DNA of 64,000 nucleotides from Planctomycetota bacterium (GTDB lineage Bacteria; Planctomycetota; UBA8742; UBA2392): assembly GCA_020849795.1 (NCBI GenBank), contig JADZFR010000050.1, positions 1-64,000 of the forward strand. The letters run 5' to 3'. The notes beneath the pieces are model-generated. The model did not search any database and was not told where the DNA came from. It was given only the letters and a program-made list of their open reading frames with translations. Positions within the stretch are counted from its first letter, which is position 1; every line of letters begins with the position of its first letter. Positions 43,592-53,800 of this stretch are shown here, piece after piece. Both the position numbers and the translations under genes were made by a program.

Positions 43592-45280
43592 ATGCTGCGC
43601 CGAACTCCTGTTCTGCTAGTGCTTGCTGCCCTGACCGTGGCTTGCCTGATTGCCGCCGCCTATGGCGTCAAGGCTGACGAGCCCGCCGAGCGCAACACTA
43701 CACCACAGCTTGGCAAAGACTGGCGCCAGCTGCGTGACTCGATGGACGCAGCCTACGAAGCCCTGCAAGCCGACGCCGGCGTCAAACCCAACCCCATTGT
43801 TGACGACCACGTCTTCCTGCGCCGCATCTACCTTGACCTGACCGGCGCCCCGCCATCGATCGCTGAAATCAACGACTTCGCCCCGGGCCGGCGCGGTGCC
43901 AATGGCCTCAAGGGCCAGGAAAAACGCGAAGCGATCGTCGACAAGCTGCTCGCAAGCCCGGAGTTCGCTGAGCACATGGCCACCTGGTGGCGCGTGGTCC
44001 TTACAGAGCGCGAAGGCGATGGCATTTACCAGACGTACCTTCAGACCTACCTGAACCAGGCATTCACCGCCAATAAGCCCTGGAACCAGATGGCACACGA
44101 GATGTTGGCGGCAACGGGCAAGACTCCTGACAACCCCGCCCTGGGCTTTCTGCTGACCTTTGAAAACGACAAACCTGCCATGGCCGGCCAAGTCAGCAAG
44201 GTGTTCCTCGGGCGCCAGATCCAGTGCGCGGAGTGCCACGATCACCCGTATGAGGCCTGGTCGATGGACGACTTCGAAAGCTACGCCGCATTCTTCCGGC
44301 TGTTCAGCACCGGTGCCAAAGGTGATGGGGCAGACCGCTACTGGTTCAGCAACGACCAGGCGATCAAGAATGATGTGGATGTCCGCAACCGGCTGCGCCT
44401 GAAGGGCAAGTACAAGCTGCCGCGCTTCCTGGGTGACAAGGATTGGCAGTACGACGCGGGCAAGAGCATCCGCGAATCGCTGGCGGACTGGATTACCAAC
44501 CCCGAAAACCCATGGTTCCGCGAGATGACGGTAAACCGCTACCTCGACTACTTCATGGGCGTCGGGTTCGTGAATCCCGTCGACGACTTCAACAGCATGA
44601 ACGAGCCAACGCTGCCGATCGTAATGGAAGTCATGGGCAAAGATTTTGCTGCAAGTGGTTTCGACACCCGCTACCTGATTCGCGCCGTCGTCACCAGCAA
44701 GATGTACCAGCGGGCCGTTGACCCCAACCGCACCAACCGACAGGACCGCGTCTATTACAGCCGCAACTTCGTGCGCTCGCTCACGCCTGAAATGGTGGAA
44801 CGCAGCATCCTGAAGGTTACCGGCATCGACCGTTTGAACCCGCACCTGCCGGTGCCGAACGTCGCTGACGACAAGTTGAGCGCCGACGAAAAGAAGGCCA
44901 AGCAAGTGCGCGACTGGATCAATGGATACAAAGGCAACCTGCGCATGCTGATTCGTAATGCTTGGGGTGGCGACCCCGTGGTCAAGGATGTGGACGACCA
45001 CGACGGCAACATCTTGCAGGCGCTGATGTTCATGAACGCCGACTTGCTGCCGGGGCACCTGAACAACGCACTGAAAGAGATTCTCGCGCAGTACCCGCAT
45101 CCCAAGGACAAAATCAAGCGTGCCACGGCAATCTTCATGACTGTGCTGGGGCGCGAGCCGGACACTCGTGACAAGCAGATTCTCAACAGCACTTTCGCGA
45201 ACTGGAAGGGCGGCGACGAGGTCTATGAAGACCTGTTCATCGCCCTGATGAACACTACCGAGTTCGTGAACCGGCACTGA
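43592..45280 (+). CDS. Exported DUF1549/DUF1553 planctomycete protein
   Basis: A 562-residue exported protein (signal peptide LRRTPVLLVLAALTVACLIAAAYG). The first part is DUF1549: VDDHVFLRRIYLDLTGAPPS, a KLLASPEFAEHMATWW block, and QCAECHDHPYEAWSMDDF, which carries a CxxCH motif. The second part is DUF1553: NPWFREMTVNRYLDYFMGVG, PVDDFNSMNEP, and EMVERSILKVTG. The pair DUF1549-DUF1501 is one of the most expanded gene modules in planctomycetes; the catalytic role is not established, though a link to polysaccharide or sulfatase-type degradation has been suggested by context. The CAECH motif could bind heme c or a metal. Confidence 0.92.
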   Translation: MLRRTPVLLVLAALTVACLIAAAYGVKADEPAERNTTPQLGKDWRQLRDSMDAAYEALQADAGVKPNPIVDDHVFLRRIYLDLTGAPPSIAEINDFAPGRRGANGLKGQEKREAIVDKLLASPEFAEHMATWWRVVLTEREGDGIYQTYLQTYLNQAFTANKPWNQMAHEMLAATGKTPDNPALGFLLTFENDKPAMAGQVSKVFLGRQIQCAECHDHPYEAWSMDDFESYAAFFRLFSTGAKGDGADRYWFSNDQAIKNDVDVRNRLRLKGKYKLPRFLGDKDWQYDAGKSIRESLADWITNPENPWFREMTVNRYLDYFMGVGFVNPVDDFNSMNEPTLPIVMEVMGKDFAASGFDTRYLIRAVVTSKMYQRAVDPNRTNRQDRVYYSRNFVRSLTPEMVERSILKVTGIDRLNPHLPVPNVADDKLSADEKKAKQVRDWINGYKGNLRMLIRNAWGGDPVVKDVDDHDGNILQALMFMNADLLPGHLNNALKEILAQYPHPKDKIKRATAIFMTVLGREPDTRDKQILNSTFANWKGGDEVYEDLFIALMNTTEFVNRH

Positions 45281-45387
45281 AGCCGGGCAAATTCGCGATA
45301 CCAAAGCTGCAACGCAGGGTTTGATGAAACTGAAACCGTCAATGCTGCAACAATGCTTCACTGGCAATGCACTAACCGGAGCGACAC

Positions 45388-46677
45388 ATGACCGAGTTTC
45401 ACGTTAATCGACGCGACTTCCTGCGCACCAGCGCCGCCGCGGGCGGCATCATCGCCACCAGCAGTTTTCTCGGCAGCACGCTGTCCGCACAGGAAGCCAC
45501 CCGCGCCCGCAACAGCAAGATCAAGGGCGTGATCCTGATGTACATGGAAGGCGGGCCAAGCCAGCTTGAAACCTTCGACCCAAAACCGGGCTCGAAAAAC
45601 GGCGGCCCCACCAAGGCGATAGAGACTGAAGTGCCCGGCTTCACGCCTGCCGAAAGCCTGCCGTTTCTGGCCAAGAAGGCCAAGGACCTGCTGCTGATCA
45701 AGAGCATGGCCACTCGCGAGGGCAACCACTCGCGCGGTGCGTACCTGATGCGCACCGGCTTTGCACCCAACCCGACGATCAAGCACCCCAGCCTGGGCAG
45801 CATGGTCGCGCACCAGCTGGGCAACCCGAGCTTTGAACTGCCCAACTTCGTCAAGCTGCGCGGCTCGCCGTTTCCGGCCGGCTACCTCGGTGTGGACTAC
45901 AACCCGTTCGTGATCAGCCGTCCCGGCGCAAAGATCGAAAACCTTGACTATGCCAAGGGCGTCGACAAAGAGCGCATGGAACGCCGCATGAAGCTGGTCA
46001 AGGAGATGGAGAAAGACTTCGCCAAGCAACGCGGCGAAGACGCGGTCGAAGCCCACAAAGCCATGTACGAAAAGGCCCGCCGCCTGATGGACAGCCCGCT
46101 GCGCAAGAAGTTCTACCTGGATGACGAACCCGCCGAGGTTCGCAAGGCCTATGGCGAAGGCGCGTTCGCGGATTCCCTGATTATCGCCCGCCGCCTGATC
46201 GAGACCGGCGTGCCCGCCGTGGAAGTAGTGCTCGGCGGATGGGACACCCACGACGACAACTTCAAGCGCGTCGCCGACCTGTGCAAGACGATGGACCAGC
46301 CGTGGGCTGCGCTGATCGACGACCTGAAGAAGCGCGGCATGTACGACAGCACGCTGCTGGTATGGATGGGCGAGTTCGGCCGCACGCCGCGCATCAGCCC
46401 CACCGACGGCCGCGACCATTGGCCCAGCAACTTCTGCGTCGTGCTGGGCGGCGGTGGAGTGAAGTCGGGCCAGGTGATCGGCGAAACGCCCGAAGACGGC
46501 ATGACCCGCGGCGCCAAGGGTGAAGTGCTGCTCAAGGACCCAATCGCGCCGGACCAACTCTATCGCACGTTTGGCACGATGATGGATTGGGACATGACCC
46601 GCGAATTCCAAGCCGGCAACCGGCCGATGTGGCTGACCGACAAGGCCGTCCAACCGGTCGAAAAGATCTACAAGTAG
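45388..46677 (+). CDS. DUF1501 family protein with Tat signal
   Basis: A 429-residue protein. The N terminus has a twin-arginine signal (NRRDFLRTSAAAGG), so it is exported folded. The DUF1501 core is related to the alkaline phosphatase superfamily: VILMYMEGGPSQLETFDPKP, LMRTGF, ETGVPAVEVVLGGWDTHDDN, and VWMGEFGRTPRISPTDGRDHWP with the C-terminal His/Asp cluster. It follows the DUF1549 gene after 107 bases, after a GGAG ribosome site, as in many planctomycete genomes. The two are probably co-transcribed and act together. Confidence 0.94.
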   Translation: MTEFHVNRRDFLRTSAAAGGIIATSSFLGSTLSAQEATRARNSKIKGVILMYMEGGPSQLETFDPKPGSKNGGPTKAIETEVPGFTPAESLPFLAKKAKDLLLIKSMATREGNHSRGAYLMRTGFAPNPTIKHPSLGSMVAHQLGNPSFELPNFVKLRGSPFPAGYLGVDYNPFVISRPGAKIENLDYAKGVDKERMERRMKLVKEMEKDFAKQRGEDAVEAHKAMYEKARRLMDSPLRKKFYLDDEPAEVRKAYGEGAFADSLIIARRLIETGVPAVEVVLGGWDTHDDNFKRVADLCKTMDQPWAALIDDLKKRGMYDSTLLVWMGEFGRTPRISPTDGRDHWPSNFCVVLGGGGVKSGQVIGETPEDGMTRGAKGEVLLKDPIAPDQLYRTFGTMMDWDMTREFQAGNRPMWLTDKAVQPVEKIYK

Positions 46678-46690
46678 CGCGCAGCCCGGC

Positions 46691-46720
46691 AGCGGGACCG
46701 ACAATCCTGTCGGTCCCGCT
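46691..46720 (+). terminator. Rho-independent terminator after the DUF1501 gene
   Basis: A perfect 13-base stem (AGCGGGACCGACA with its complement), loop ATCC, then TCGTTTTTT. Confidence 0.92.
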
Positions 46721-46758
46721 TCGTTTTTTCCCGACGCGACTTGAACGAAGTCAGCCGA

Positions 46759-47181
46759 TCAAGGGCGCTCCCAACTCTCAACGGGCCCGACGATGACCCG
46801 AAACAACGGGTGGGCCGCCGCCGTCGCCGGCAGCGTCTTCAGCCAGGCCGGATCGCGCTGTCGCAGCTTGCGCTTCAAGTGCAGCCACTCGTGCTCGATC
46901 TGTCCCCGCGTCACGCGCAACCGAGCGCGAGACCGCGGGCGCTCAATCTTGCCGGCATCAAACCGATAGCCGCGCCTTCGAGCCTCTGCCGCGACGCCCG
47001 CCAGAAATGCCCCCACGGCAGCGACTGGGTCGCGCGCCCGCCGAAATCTGTCCAGCTGAGGATGGTTGCGATAACCTCGAGTTCGGCCCAGCAGCACGGC
47101 CTGTGCGAGCAGAGCCTCACGCCAGCAGGCAACGAGTCCCTTGGCGTCGAGGAAACGCGGATGAATCGACCACAGGCGCAC
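46759..47181 (-). CDS. Pyrimidine dimer DNA glycosylase/endonuclease V-like protein
   Basis: A 140-residue protein of the Pyr_excise (PF03013) type, related to T4 endonuclease V. It starts MRLWSIHPRFLDAKGLVACW, and REALLAQAVLLGRTRGYRNHPQL follows, as in the bacterial branch of the family. GQIEHEWLHLKRKLRQRDP forms the later helices. The GTG at 47181 is chosen because it gives exactly the family N terminus; ATGs at 47208 and 47211 would add about ten residues. The role expected is repair of UV-induced cyclobutane dimers, but some family members have no proven activity. It directly follows recQ on the same strand. Confidence 0.8.
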   Translation of the reverse strand: MRLWSIHPRFLDAKGLVACWREALLAQAVLLGRTRGYRNHPQLDRFRRARDPVAAVGAFLAGVAAEARRRGYRFDAGKIERPRSRARLRVTRGQIEHEWLHLKRKLRQRDPAWLKTLPATAAAHPLFRVIVGPVESWERP

Positions 47182-47226
47182 ACGCGGACTATGCGGCGCA
47201 ATGGCCATCATGCAACGGGAAAGCAG

Positions 47227-49254
47227 CTACGCGCCCGGGCGGCCGCGCACCGTCTCTAGAATCCCCGTGCCGTAGGCTTCGAGCTTGGCGGGTCCGATGC
47301 CGGGGACTTTCATCAGTTGCGCTTCCGTTTTCGGCTTGTCGCGCGCGATTGCATTGAGCGCCTTGTTGCTCAGTATGCGAAATGCCTGCACACCCTCTGA
47401 CTTTGCCTGCGCCAACCGCCACTCTTTCAACGCTCTCACGACTTCAGCGTCCGGCTCTTCCAGTGATTCGGCTTGCGTGATCGCCTGCTTGGCCGACTTC
47501 TGGCGCGCCTTTCGGCCCGGCCTTTCAGCGGGCACGGCGGGCTCATCGTCCGGCAGGTTCACCCAGTTGGCGGCGTTGATGCCATCTGCTTTCGCTTCGC
47601 GGGTCAGAAACGCGCGCTCGAAGTTGATCAGCTTGCCGTCTTTCTCAAAGGCATCCGGCTGCATGTGGACTGCGCCCGCGGCAGCCAACCCGCCCAGCAA
47701 GTCGCGAAAGCGCCGGATGTCAAGTTCGCCTTCGCGCAACGCAGTTTCATGAAGCTGCTTGGGCGTGCGCCCGTCGCGCTCTTGCAGCGCGCCGATGATG
47801 CGGCACAGCAGGTCGTGTTCGCGCGGTGTCGGCTTGCGAAAGCGCTTGATCACGCACTCTTGCGGCGCACACACGTCGCAGATACCGCACGGCCGCGTGT
47901 CCTGCTCGCCAAAGTGCGTAACCAGCGCGGCCATGCGGCAGCCGCGGCCATCGGCAAACGCGTACACGGCATCCAGCTGCTCGCGCCGGTGCGAAACCCG
48001 TGCGGCATACCCGGGGCGCCAGTCCGCATCTCCGCGGATCACGCGACCATCCGCGTCAACGCCCGCGCCACCCAGCGCCACCAGTCGTTCAAGATGCTTT
48101 GACGCGTCCTGCTCGTTCAAGTCCAGGTCCGCGGCGATTTCTTCAATGCTGCCGCTGCGACCGCCCAGCGCGCGCCAGACACGCTCTAGTTCCGCAGCCG
48201 GCGGGTAGTCCCTGTCCAGAAAGAACTCGTGAAGCCGCCGGTCGGCCCACCCGTACAACAGTATGGCGCGCGATGGCTGGCCGTCACGGCCCGCGCGGCC
48301 GATTTCCTGGTAGTAGCCCTCGACGGTGGCGGGCAATGCGGTGTGAACCACTGTGCGCACGTCTGCTTTATCGATGCCCATGCCGAACGCGATAGTGGCG
48401 ACGATGACCTGCACCTTGCCGGATTGAAAGGCCGCCTGCGCCCGCTCGCGCGTTGACGCGTCAAGACCAGCATGGTACGGCAGGCATGCGACGCAGTCGG
48501 CAAGCTTGGCGGCAAGCGCGTCGCACTCTTTGCGCGAAGGCACATACACGATGGCCGGCAACCGCTTCGCGGCCTTTTCGCCAAGCAGCCGCAGCACGGT
48601 CTCGGCCCGGCGGCTTGGCTTCATGTCCACGCACTCGACGGCAAGGTTCTGGCGACGGAAGCCATGAATCAGGCGTTTGGCACCCTGCAGTCCAAGCTGC
48701 TCGCAGATGTCGCGCTGCACCGCCGGCGTGGCGGTCGCGGTCATGGCAATCACCGGCGCAGGCATCAGTGCCGGAATCCGCTCGCCCAGCAGCCGGTAGT
48801 CCGGCCGAAAGTCGTGGCCCCATTCGCTGATGCAGTGGGCTTCGTCAACGGCGATCAGGCCGGGCTTTCGGCGCGCAAGCCATTCGACAAATCCGGGCAC
48901 GCGCAGGCGTTCCGGGGCGATGAACAGAAAGTCCAGCTTGCCGGCTTCCCAGTCGTAACAGACGTCACGCGACTCAGGCTTGGGGCGACCGGAATGGATG
49001 CGCGCGGCACGGAAGCCTTGGGCGCAAAGTTTGCCCACCTGGTCTTCCATCAGCGAGATCAGCGGCGAAATGACCAGCGCGGACCCGCCCCGCGCAATCG
49101 CGGGCAGTTGATAGCAAAGCGATTTGCCGGCCCCGGTTGGCATCACCAGCAGCGCTGATGCACCGGAAGCCAGCAAGGAGCAAGCCTCAGCCTGATGCGG
49201 CCGAAACTCGGGAAACCCGAACCGCGAATGAAGAATGAAAATCGGTTCCTGCAT
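47227..49254 (-). CDS. recQ: ATP-dependent DNA helicase RecQ
   Basis: A 675-residue SF2 helicase. Motifs are MPTGAGKSLCYQLPA (Walker A), DEAHCISEWGHDFRP (motif II plus aromatic loop), TATATP, a FGMGIDKADVR segment and QEIGRAGRDG. The zinc-binding RecQ-Ct region has Cys in GRGCRM and RPCGICDVC. An HRDC domain ends the protein (LKEWRLAQAKSEGVQAFRIL...LMKVPGIGPAKLEAYG). It unwinds recombination and fork intermediates. The ATG at 49254 has a TATCAT seven bases upstream, suggesting a leaderless message. Confidence 0.96.
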   Translation of the reverse strand: MQEPIFILHSRFGFPEFRPHQAEACSLLASGASALLVMPTGAGKSLCYQLPAIARGGSALVISPLISLMEDQVGKLCAQGFRAARIHSGRPKPESRDVCYDWEAGKLDFLFIAPERLRVPGFVEWLARRKPGLIAVDEAHCISEWGHDFRPDYRLLGERIPALMPAPVIAMTATATPAVQRDICEQLGLQGAKRLIHGFRRQNLAVECVDMKPSRRAETVLRLLGEKAAKRLPAIVYVPSRKECDALAAKLADCVACLPYHAGLDASTRERAQAAFQSGKVQVIVATIAFGMGIDKADVRTVVHTALPATVEGYYQEIGRAGRDGQPSRAILLYGWADRRLHEFFLDRDYPPAAELERVWRALGGRSGSIEEIAADLDLNEQDASKHLERLVALGGAGVDADGRVIRGDADWRPGYAARVSHRREQLDAVYAFADGRGCRMAALVTHFGEQDTRPCGICDVCAPQECVIKRFRKPTPREHDLLCRIIGALQERDGRTPKQLHETALREGELDIRRFRDLLGGLAAAGAVHMQPDAFEKDGKLINFERAFLTREAKADGINAANWVNLPDDEPAVPAERPGRKARQKSAKQAITQAESLEEPDAEVVRALKEWRLAQAKSEGVQAFRILSNKALNAIARDKPKTEAQLMKVPGIGPAKLEAYGTGILETVRGRPGA

Positions 49255-49261
49255 GTGGAAG

Positions 49262-49289
49262 ATGATAGCGGGCGCAACGACACCCTCAA
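49262..49289 (-). promoter_or_regulatory. Promoter of recQ (leaderless type)
   Basis: On the minus strand: TTGAGG (49284-49289), 16-base spacer, TATCAT (49262-49267), then CTTCCAC and the ATG. This is the best -35/-10 pair among the leaderless-type promoters seen here. Confidence 0.55.
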
Positions 49290-49301
49290 CGCTGCGAGGC
49301 T

Positions 49302-50807
49302 CTAGTTGTCAGGCGTTGACCGATATAGCGCGCCATCGGCAAAGTCAGCAACCTTGACCAGTCTCAGCTCGCGGGCGATGACTTGCTCGGGCGCGTGCCA
49401 ACGCCAGGTCTGTTTGAACAGGAGCACGTAGCATACTTGCCCGGCGCGCGCCTTCTGAAAAACCGCTACGCGCTCAGCATCAAGGCCTGCGTGGTCGCGG
49501 CCGCGATCTGCCGCTGTGGGCAAGGACAGGCATGGTCGTTGCAGGTGCCATTGGACGGCTTCGGCCTGGTTGCTGGCGAAGGCAGCGCCTGCCGGCAGCC
49601 GTCGCGCGGTGTCGAGCAAGGGCGACTGGTGCCAACTTTGCGACCCGAATGCAAAACCGGACTCGTGGAGCTCTTGAGCCTGCGTGGCTGTGCGCATTAC
49701 GCCGACAACACAGAGAAAGATCGCTAGAGCGCCGGTGCCGAACACTTTCCAGTGCCGCCCCGAGGGAATTGCCAGCCCCAGCACGCAAACAACCGGCAGC
49801 ATGACCGGAAGCAGCATGCGCACATCCAGGTCCTGGTCCCGCGGGGTCAGGAAATCCGTGGCAAACATCAGGCACAGATATCCGGTGATCCACCAGCCCA
49901 CGACACATGCGACGGCGCGGGCTCTGGATGCGGACGCGGAAGCTGTTCTCTTTCTGAGCGCGGCCATTCCGGCCACCAAGACGAAGAGAGTTGCTGGATG
50001 CCTGATCCAGCGCGACCACCCCTCTGGCCAGAACCAGAGGGTCGCGACGCGCCAAACGTTAAGGAACCAGTCAAATTCAATGGGCTGCGGCGCCATCGAC
50101 CGGCTTGCAACGGTCTGCGCCACAAGCAGATTTCGGGCAAGCCATGCAATCAGCATCAACTGACTCGCGACGAGAAGGATGATGACCGGCCGCAGACGAG
50201 AGCGACCCGATTGCCAAGCCGTCACGACCACGAGCAGCATGATGGACAGCGCGGCACCCTGCCCCACATATCGTGTCATGGTCGCGGCACCCAACAGCCC
50301 GCCCCCCAGCCACAGCAGGGTTTCCCGCCTGTTGTTCATCCACGCGCAGATCGCCCAGATGCCACCCAACTGAAGCGGAAGGAAAAGTGCTTCACTCGAC
50401 ACCACGGCGAATTGAAGTGCCATCCCCCCGCCACAACACGTAAGGGCAGCGGCCCAGGCCGCGCCAAAGCGCGAGCCGTCGGCCCATCGCACAATTGCAT
50501 ACGCCAACAAGGCGCAGCAACCAAACAACAGTGCCTGTGCCCATCGCGCCCAGCTGGCTCCTGCGGCCGGGGCCAACAAAAGCGGAAATCCCGGAGGCCA
50601 TACCGTCAGGGGCCGCCTAACGCCATCCGGTACGCCTGTGACAAGTCCTTCGCCCTTGGCCAAGTGCGCCGCAGAGTCGATGTACTGCATTGAGTCGGTC
50701 GACAGTCCGGGGCCCCACTGTGCGGTCGCGTACAACGTCAAAGCCGTAGCAAAGCAGGCCAACAGCACTGACAGCAGAAAGTCAGTACGCGTAAGCGAAG
50801 ACTCCAA
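49302..50807 (-). CDS. GT-C type membrane glycosyltransferase (PMT/GT39-like)
   Basis: A 501-residue protein with ten or more hydrophobic segments. The first loop after TM1 holds STDSMQYIDSAAHLAKGEG, the acidic Asp-rich loop usual for lipid-phosphate-dependent GT-C enzymes, and PPGFPLLLAP follows. A C-terminal 150-residue soluble part faces the periplasm. These enzymes transfer sugars from polyprenyl-phosphate donors onto lipids or proteins; the acceptor is unknown. The start is TTG at 50807 with a strong ribosome site (GGGAGAC) six bases upstream. Confidence 0.75.
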   Translation of the reverse strand: MESSLTRTDFLLSVLLACFATALTLYATAQWGPGLSTDSMQYIDSAAHLAKGEGLVTGVPDGVRRPLTVWPPGFPLLLAPAAGASWARWAQALLFGCCALLAYAIVRWADGSRFGAAWAAALTCCGGGMALQFAVVSSEALFLPLQLGGIWAICAWMNNRRETLLWLGGGLLGAATMTRYVGQGAALSIMLLVVVTAWQSGRSRLRPVIILLVASQLMLIAWLARNLLVAQTVASRSMAPQPIEFDWFLNVWRVATLWFWPEGWSRWIRHPATLFVLVAGMAALRKRTASASASRARAVACVVGWWITGYLCLMFATDFLTPRDQDLDVRMLLPVMLPVVCVLGLAIPSGRHWKVFGTGALAIFLCVVGVMRTATQAQELHESGFAFGSQSWHQSPLLDTARRLPAGAAFASNQAEAVQWHLQRPCLSLPTAADRGRDHAGLDAERVAVFQKARAGQVCYVLLFKQTWRWHAPEQVIARELRLVKVADFADGALYRSTPDN

Positions 50808-50861
50808 GGCGTCTCCCTTGTTGGGTGCCGAATGCCTGAAACCAGTTTGGAGCAGTTCGAG

Positions 50862-53800
50862 TTACATACTGCGGCGGTACTGGCCGCCTACTTCGTACAG
50901 TGCCTGGCTGATCTGGCCCAGTGAGCAGTGCTTTACTGTGTGCATCAGTTCATCGAAGATGTTCTGGCCGCCCAGTGCCGCTCGCTTCAGTCGCTCCAGC
51001 GCTTTCGCCGCGCCCGGTTCGTGCTGCTTCTGGAACTTGCGCAGCCTTTCGATGCATGCCTCTTTCTCGGCTTGCGTTGCCCTGGCCAGCTCGACCTTCG
51101 CCTCATGCTCGAGCGGGTGCGGATTCAGGTAGCTGTTCACGCCTACGATCGGCAGCTCGCCGCTGTGCTTGAGCTGTTCGTAGTACATGCTCTCTTCCTG
51201 AATCTTTCCGCGCTGGTACTGCGTTTCCATGGCGCCCAGTACGCCGCCGCGTTCGGTGATGCGGTCGAACTCGGTCAGGACGGCTTCTTCGACCAGGTTG
51301 GTCAATTCCTCGATTACGAAACTGCCCTGGATCGGGTTCTCGTTCTTCGTCAGGCCCAGCTCTTTGTTGATGATCAACTGGATCGCCAGCGCGCGGCGCA
51401 CGCTGTTGTCCGTGGGCGTGGTAATCGCCTCGTCGAACGCGTTGGTGTGCAGGCTGTTGCAGTTGTCGCATATCGCGTACAGGGCCTGCAGCGTGGTGCG
51501 AATGTCGTTGAAGTCGATTTCCATGGCGTGCAGCGAGCGCCCGCTGGTCTGGATGTGGTACTTGAGCATCTGGCTGCGCTCGTTGGCGCCGTACATGCGC
51601 TTCATCGCCACGGCCCATATGCGGCGGGCGACACGGCCGATCACGCTGTACTCGGCGTCAACGCCATTGCTGAAGAAGAAGCTCAGGTTGGGCGCGAAGT
51701 CGTTCACATCCATGCCGCGCGCGCGGTACGCCTCGACATAGGTGAACCCGTTGGCCAGCGTGAACGCTAGCTGCGTAATCGGGTTGGCGCCGGCTTCGGC
51801 AATGTGATATCCGCTGATGCTGACCGAATAGTAGTTCCGCACGTTGTGCTCAATGAACCACTGCTGCACGTCGCCCATCATTTTCAGCGCAAATTCGATG
51901 CTGAAGATGCACGTGTTCTGGGCCTGGTCTTCCTTGAGGATGTCGGCCTGCACGGTGCCGCGCACCGTGCTGACGGTCTCGGCGGCGATGCGGTCGAATT
52001 CAGCGTCCGTGAGCAGCGCGCGGATCTGCGACCAGTCCTGGTCAAAGCAGCGCGGGTCCTGCCACGCCGACTCCAGCGGGTCACGCGCGCCGACACTCTT
52101 TGGAACAAACAGCCGGGCGGGCGGACGCTTTGCGGTCAGTTTGCCCGTCTCCATCAGGTGTTTGCGGGCCTGCTGTCGGATCGCTGCGTTAAAGAAAAAC
52201 GCGAGAATGATTGGCGCCGGGCCGTTGATCGTCATGCTGACACTGTTGCTGGCTGCACACAGGTCAAAGCCGGCGTACAGCATTTCAATCTCTTCAACCG
52301 TAAAGATCGCGACGCCGCTTTCGCCGACCTTGCCATAGATGTCGGGGCGTTCATGCGGGTCCTCGCCGTACAGCGTTACGCTGTCAAACGCCGTGCTCAA
52401 GCGCGCCGCGGGCTGGCCCTCGCTGACAAGATGAAAGCGCCGGTTGGTGCGCTCGGCGGGGCCTTCGCCGGCGAACATGCGCGTCGGGTCTTCGCCGCTG
52501 CGCTTGTACGGGTAGACGCCCGCCGTGTAGGGAAAGCCGCCGGGCACGTTTTCTTCCAGCAACCAGAAGAGCCGGTCTCCCCAGTCACTGAACTTCGGAA
52601 GGGCGACCTTGGGCAGTTTCGTGCCGCTGAGCGTGGTGGTGAAGTTGGCAACGCGGATTTCGCGGCCGCGCACCTCGTAAACGTTTTCGTCGTCGGTGTA
52701 GGAGTGAACCAGCGCCGGCCAAGCCTTGAGCTCGCGCACGCAGGCAGGGTCAAGCTCTGCCAGCAGGTCGCTGTAACGCTCACGCAGGGCGCGCGTCACC
52801 GGGTCTTTGCCCTCTTCGGCATTCAGCGGCTCCAGCGGCGCAATCGCCTTGTCGCCAAGCTCGTGGAGCGCGTGGTAGCAAGCGCCCAGCTTGCCGGCGA
52901 TGGCGCGTTGCGCCTCAGACCAGCGATGATGGCCGCGCACCGTTTCGGCAACCTCACTGAGGTACCGAGTGCGCTTGCCGGGTACCACGGTCTGCTGGGT
53001 CGGCCCGTCGGCATCACAGACCTGGGTGAAGTAGCGCGTCTCAAGTGTTTCACCGGTGATTTCAGAAAGGCGTTTGAGCAGATCGCCATAGAGCCGGTTC
53101 ACACCCAAGTCGTTAAACTGTGCCGCGATGGTCGGGTAAACCGGCATCTGCTCCGGCTTCAGGTTGCTGGGCGCGCCCCGATTGCGCCACGCCTGTTTGC
53201 GTATGTCGCGCAGCGCGTCTTTGGCACCGCGACGCTCAAACTTGTTCAGCACGACGAAATCGGCGTAGTCCAGCATCTCGATCTTCTCGAGCTGTGTCGC
53301 CGCTCCGTACTCGCTGGTCATTACGTACAAGCTGCAGTCGACAAATCCGGTGATGACACCGTCGGCCTGACCGATGCCGCTGGTTTCGACAATGACAAGG
53401 TCGTAGCCGGCGGCTTTGCAGATGTCGATCGCCTCGTCAAGCGCTGCGCTGACTTCGGTGTTGGACTCGCGGGTGGCAAGGCTGCGCATATACACGCGGT
53501 CATTGTTCAGCGCGTTCATGCGGATGCGGTCGCCCAGCAATGCCCCACCGGTGCGCTTTCGAGTGGGGTCGATGCTGATCACGGCGACGTGCTTATCGAC
53601 GAAATCCAGCAGATAACGGCGCAGCAGTTCGTCGGTGAGGCTGGACTTGCCCGCGCCTCCGGTGCCGGTCACACCAATGACCGGGATGGCATGCTTCAGC
53701 GCGTCTTTGCGCTTGCGGATGGCCTGCTTGACGCGCTCGGCCTGGCCGGGCGGTGACTGGCCGTTGAGTTCGGCCAGCGTGATGAGGCGAGCTACGCTGC

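Noticed and set aside
49684-50693. Long plus-strand frames opposite the glycosyltransferase gene
   Set aside because: They are shadows of the minus-strand gene (high-GC third-position effect) with no domain or ribosome site.
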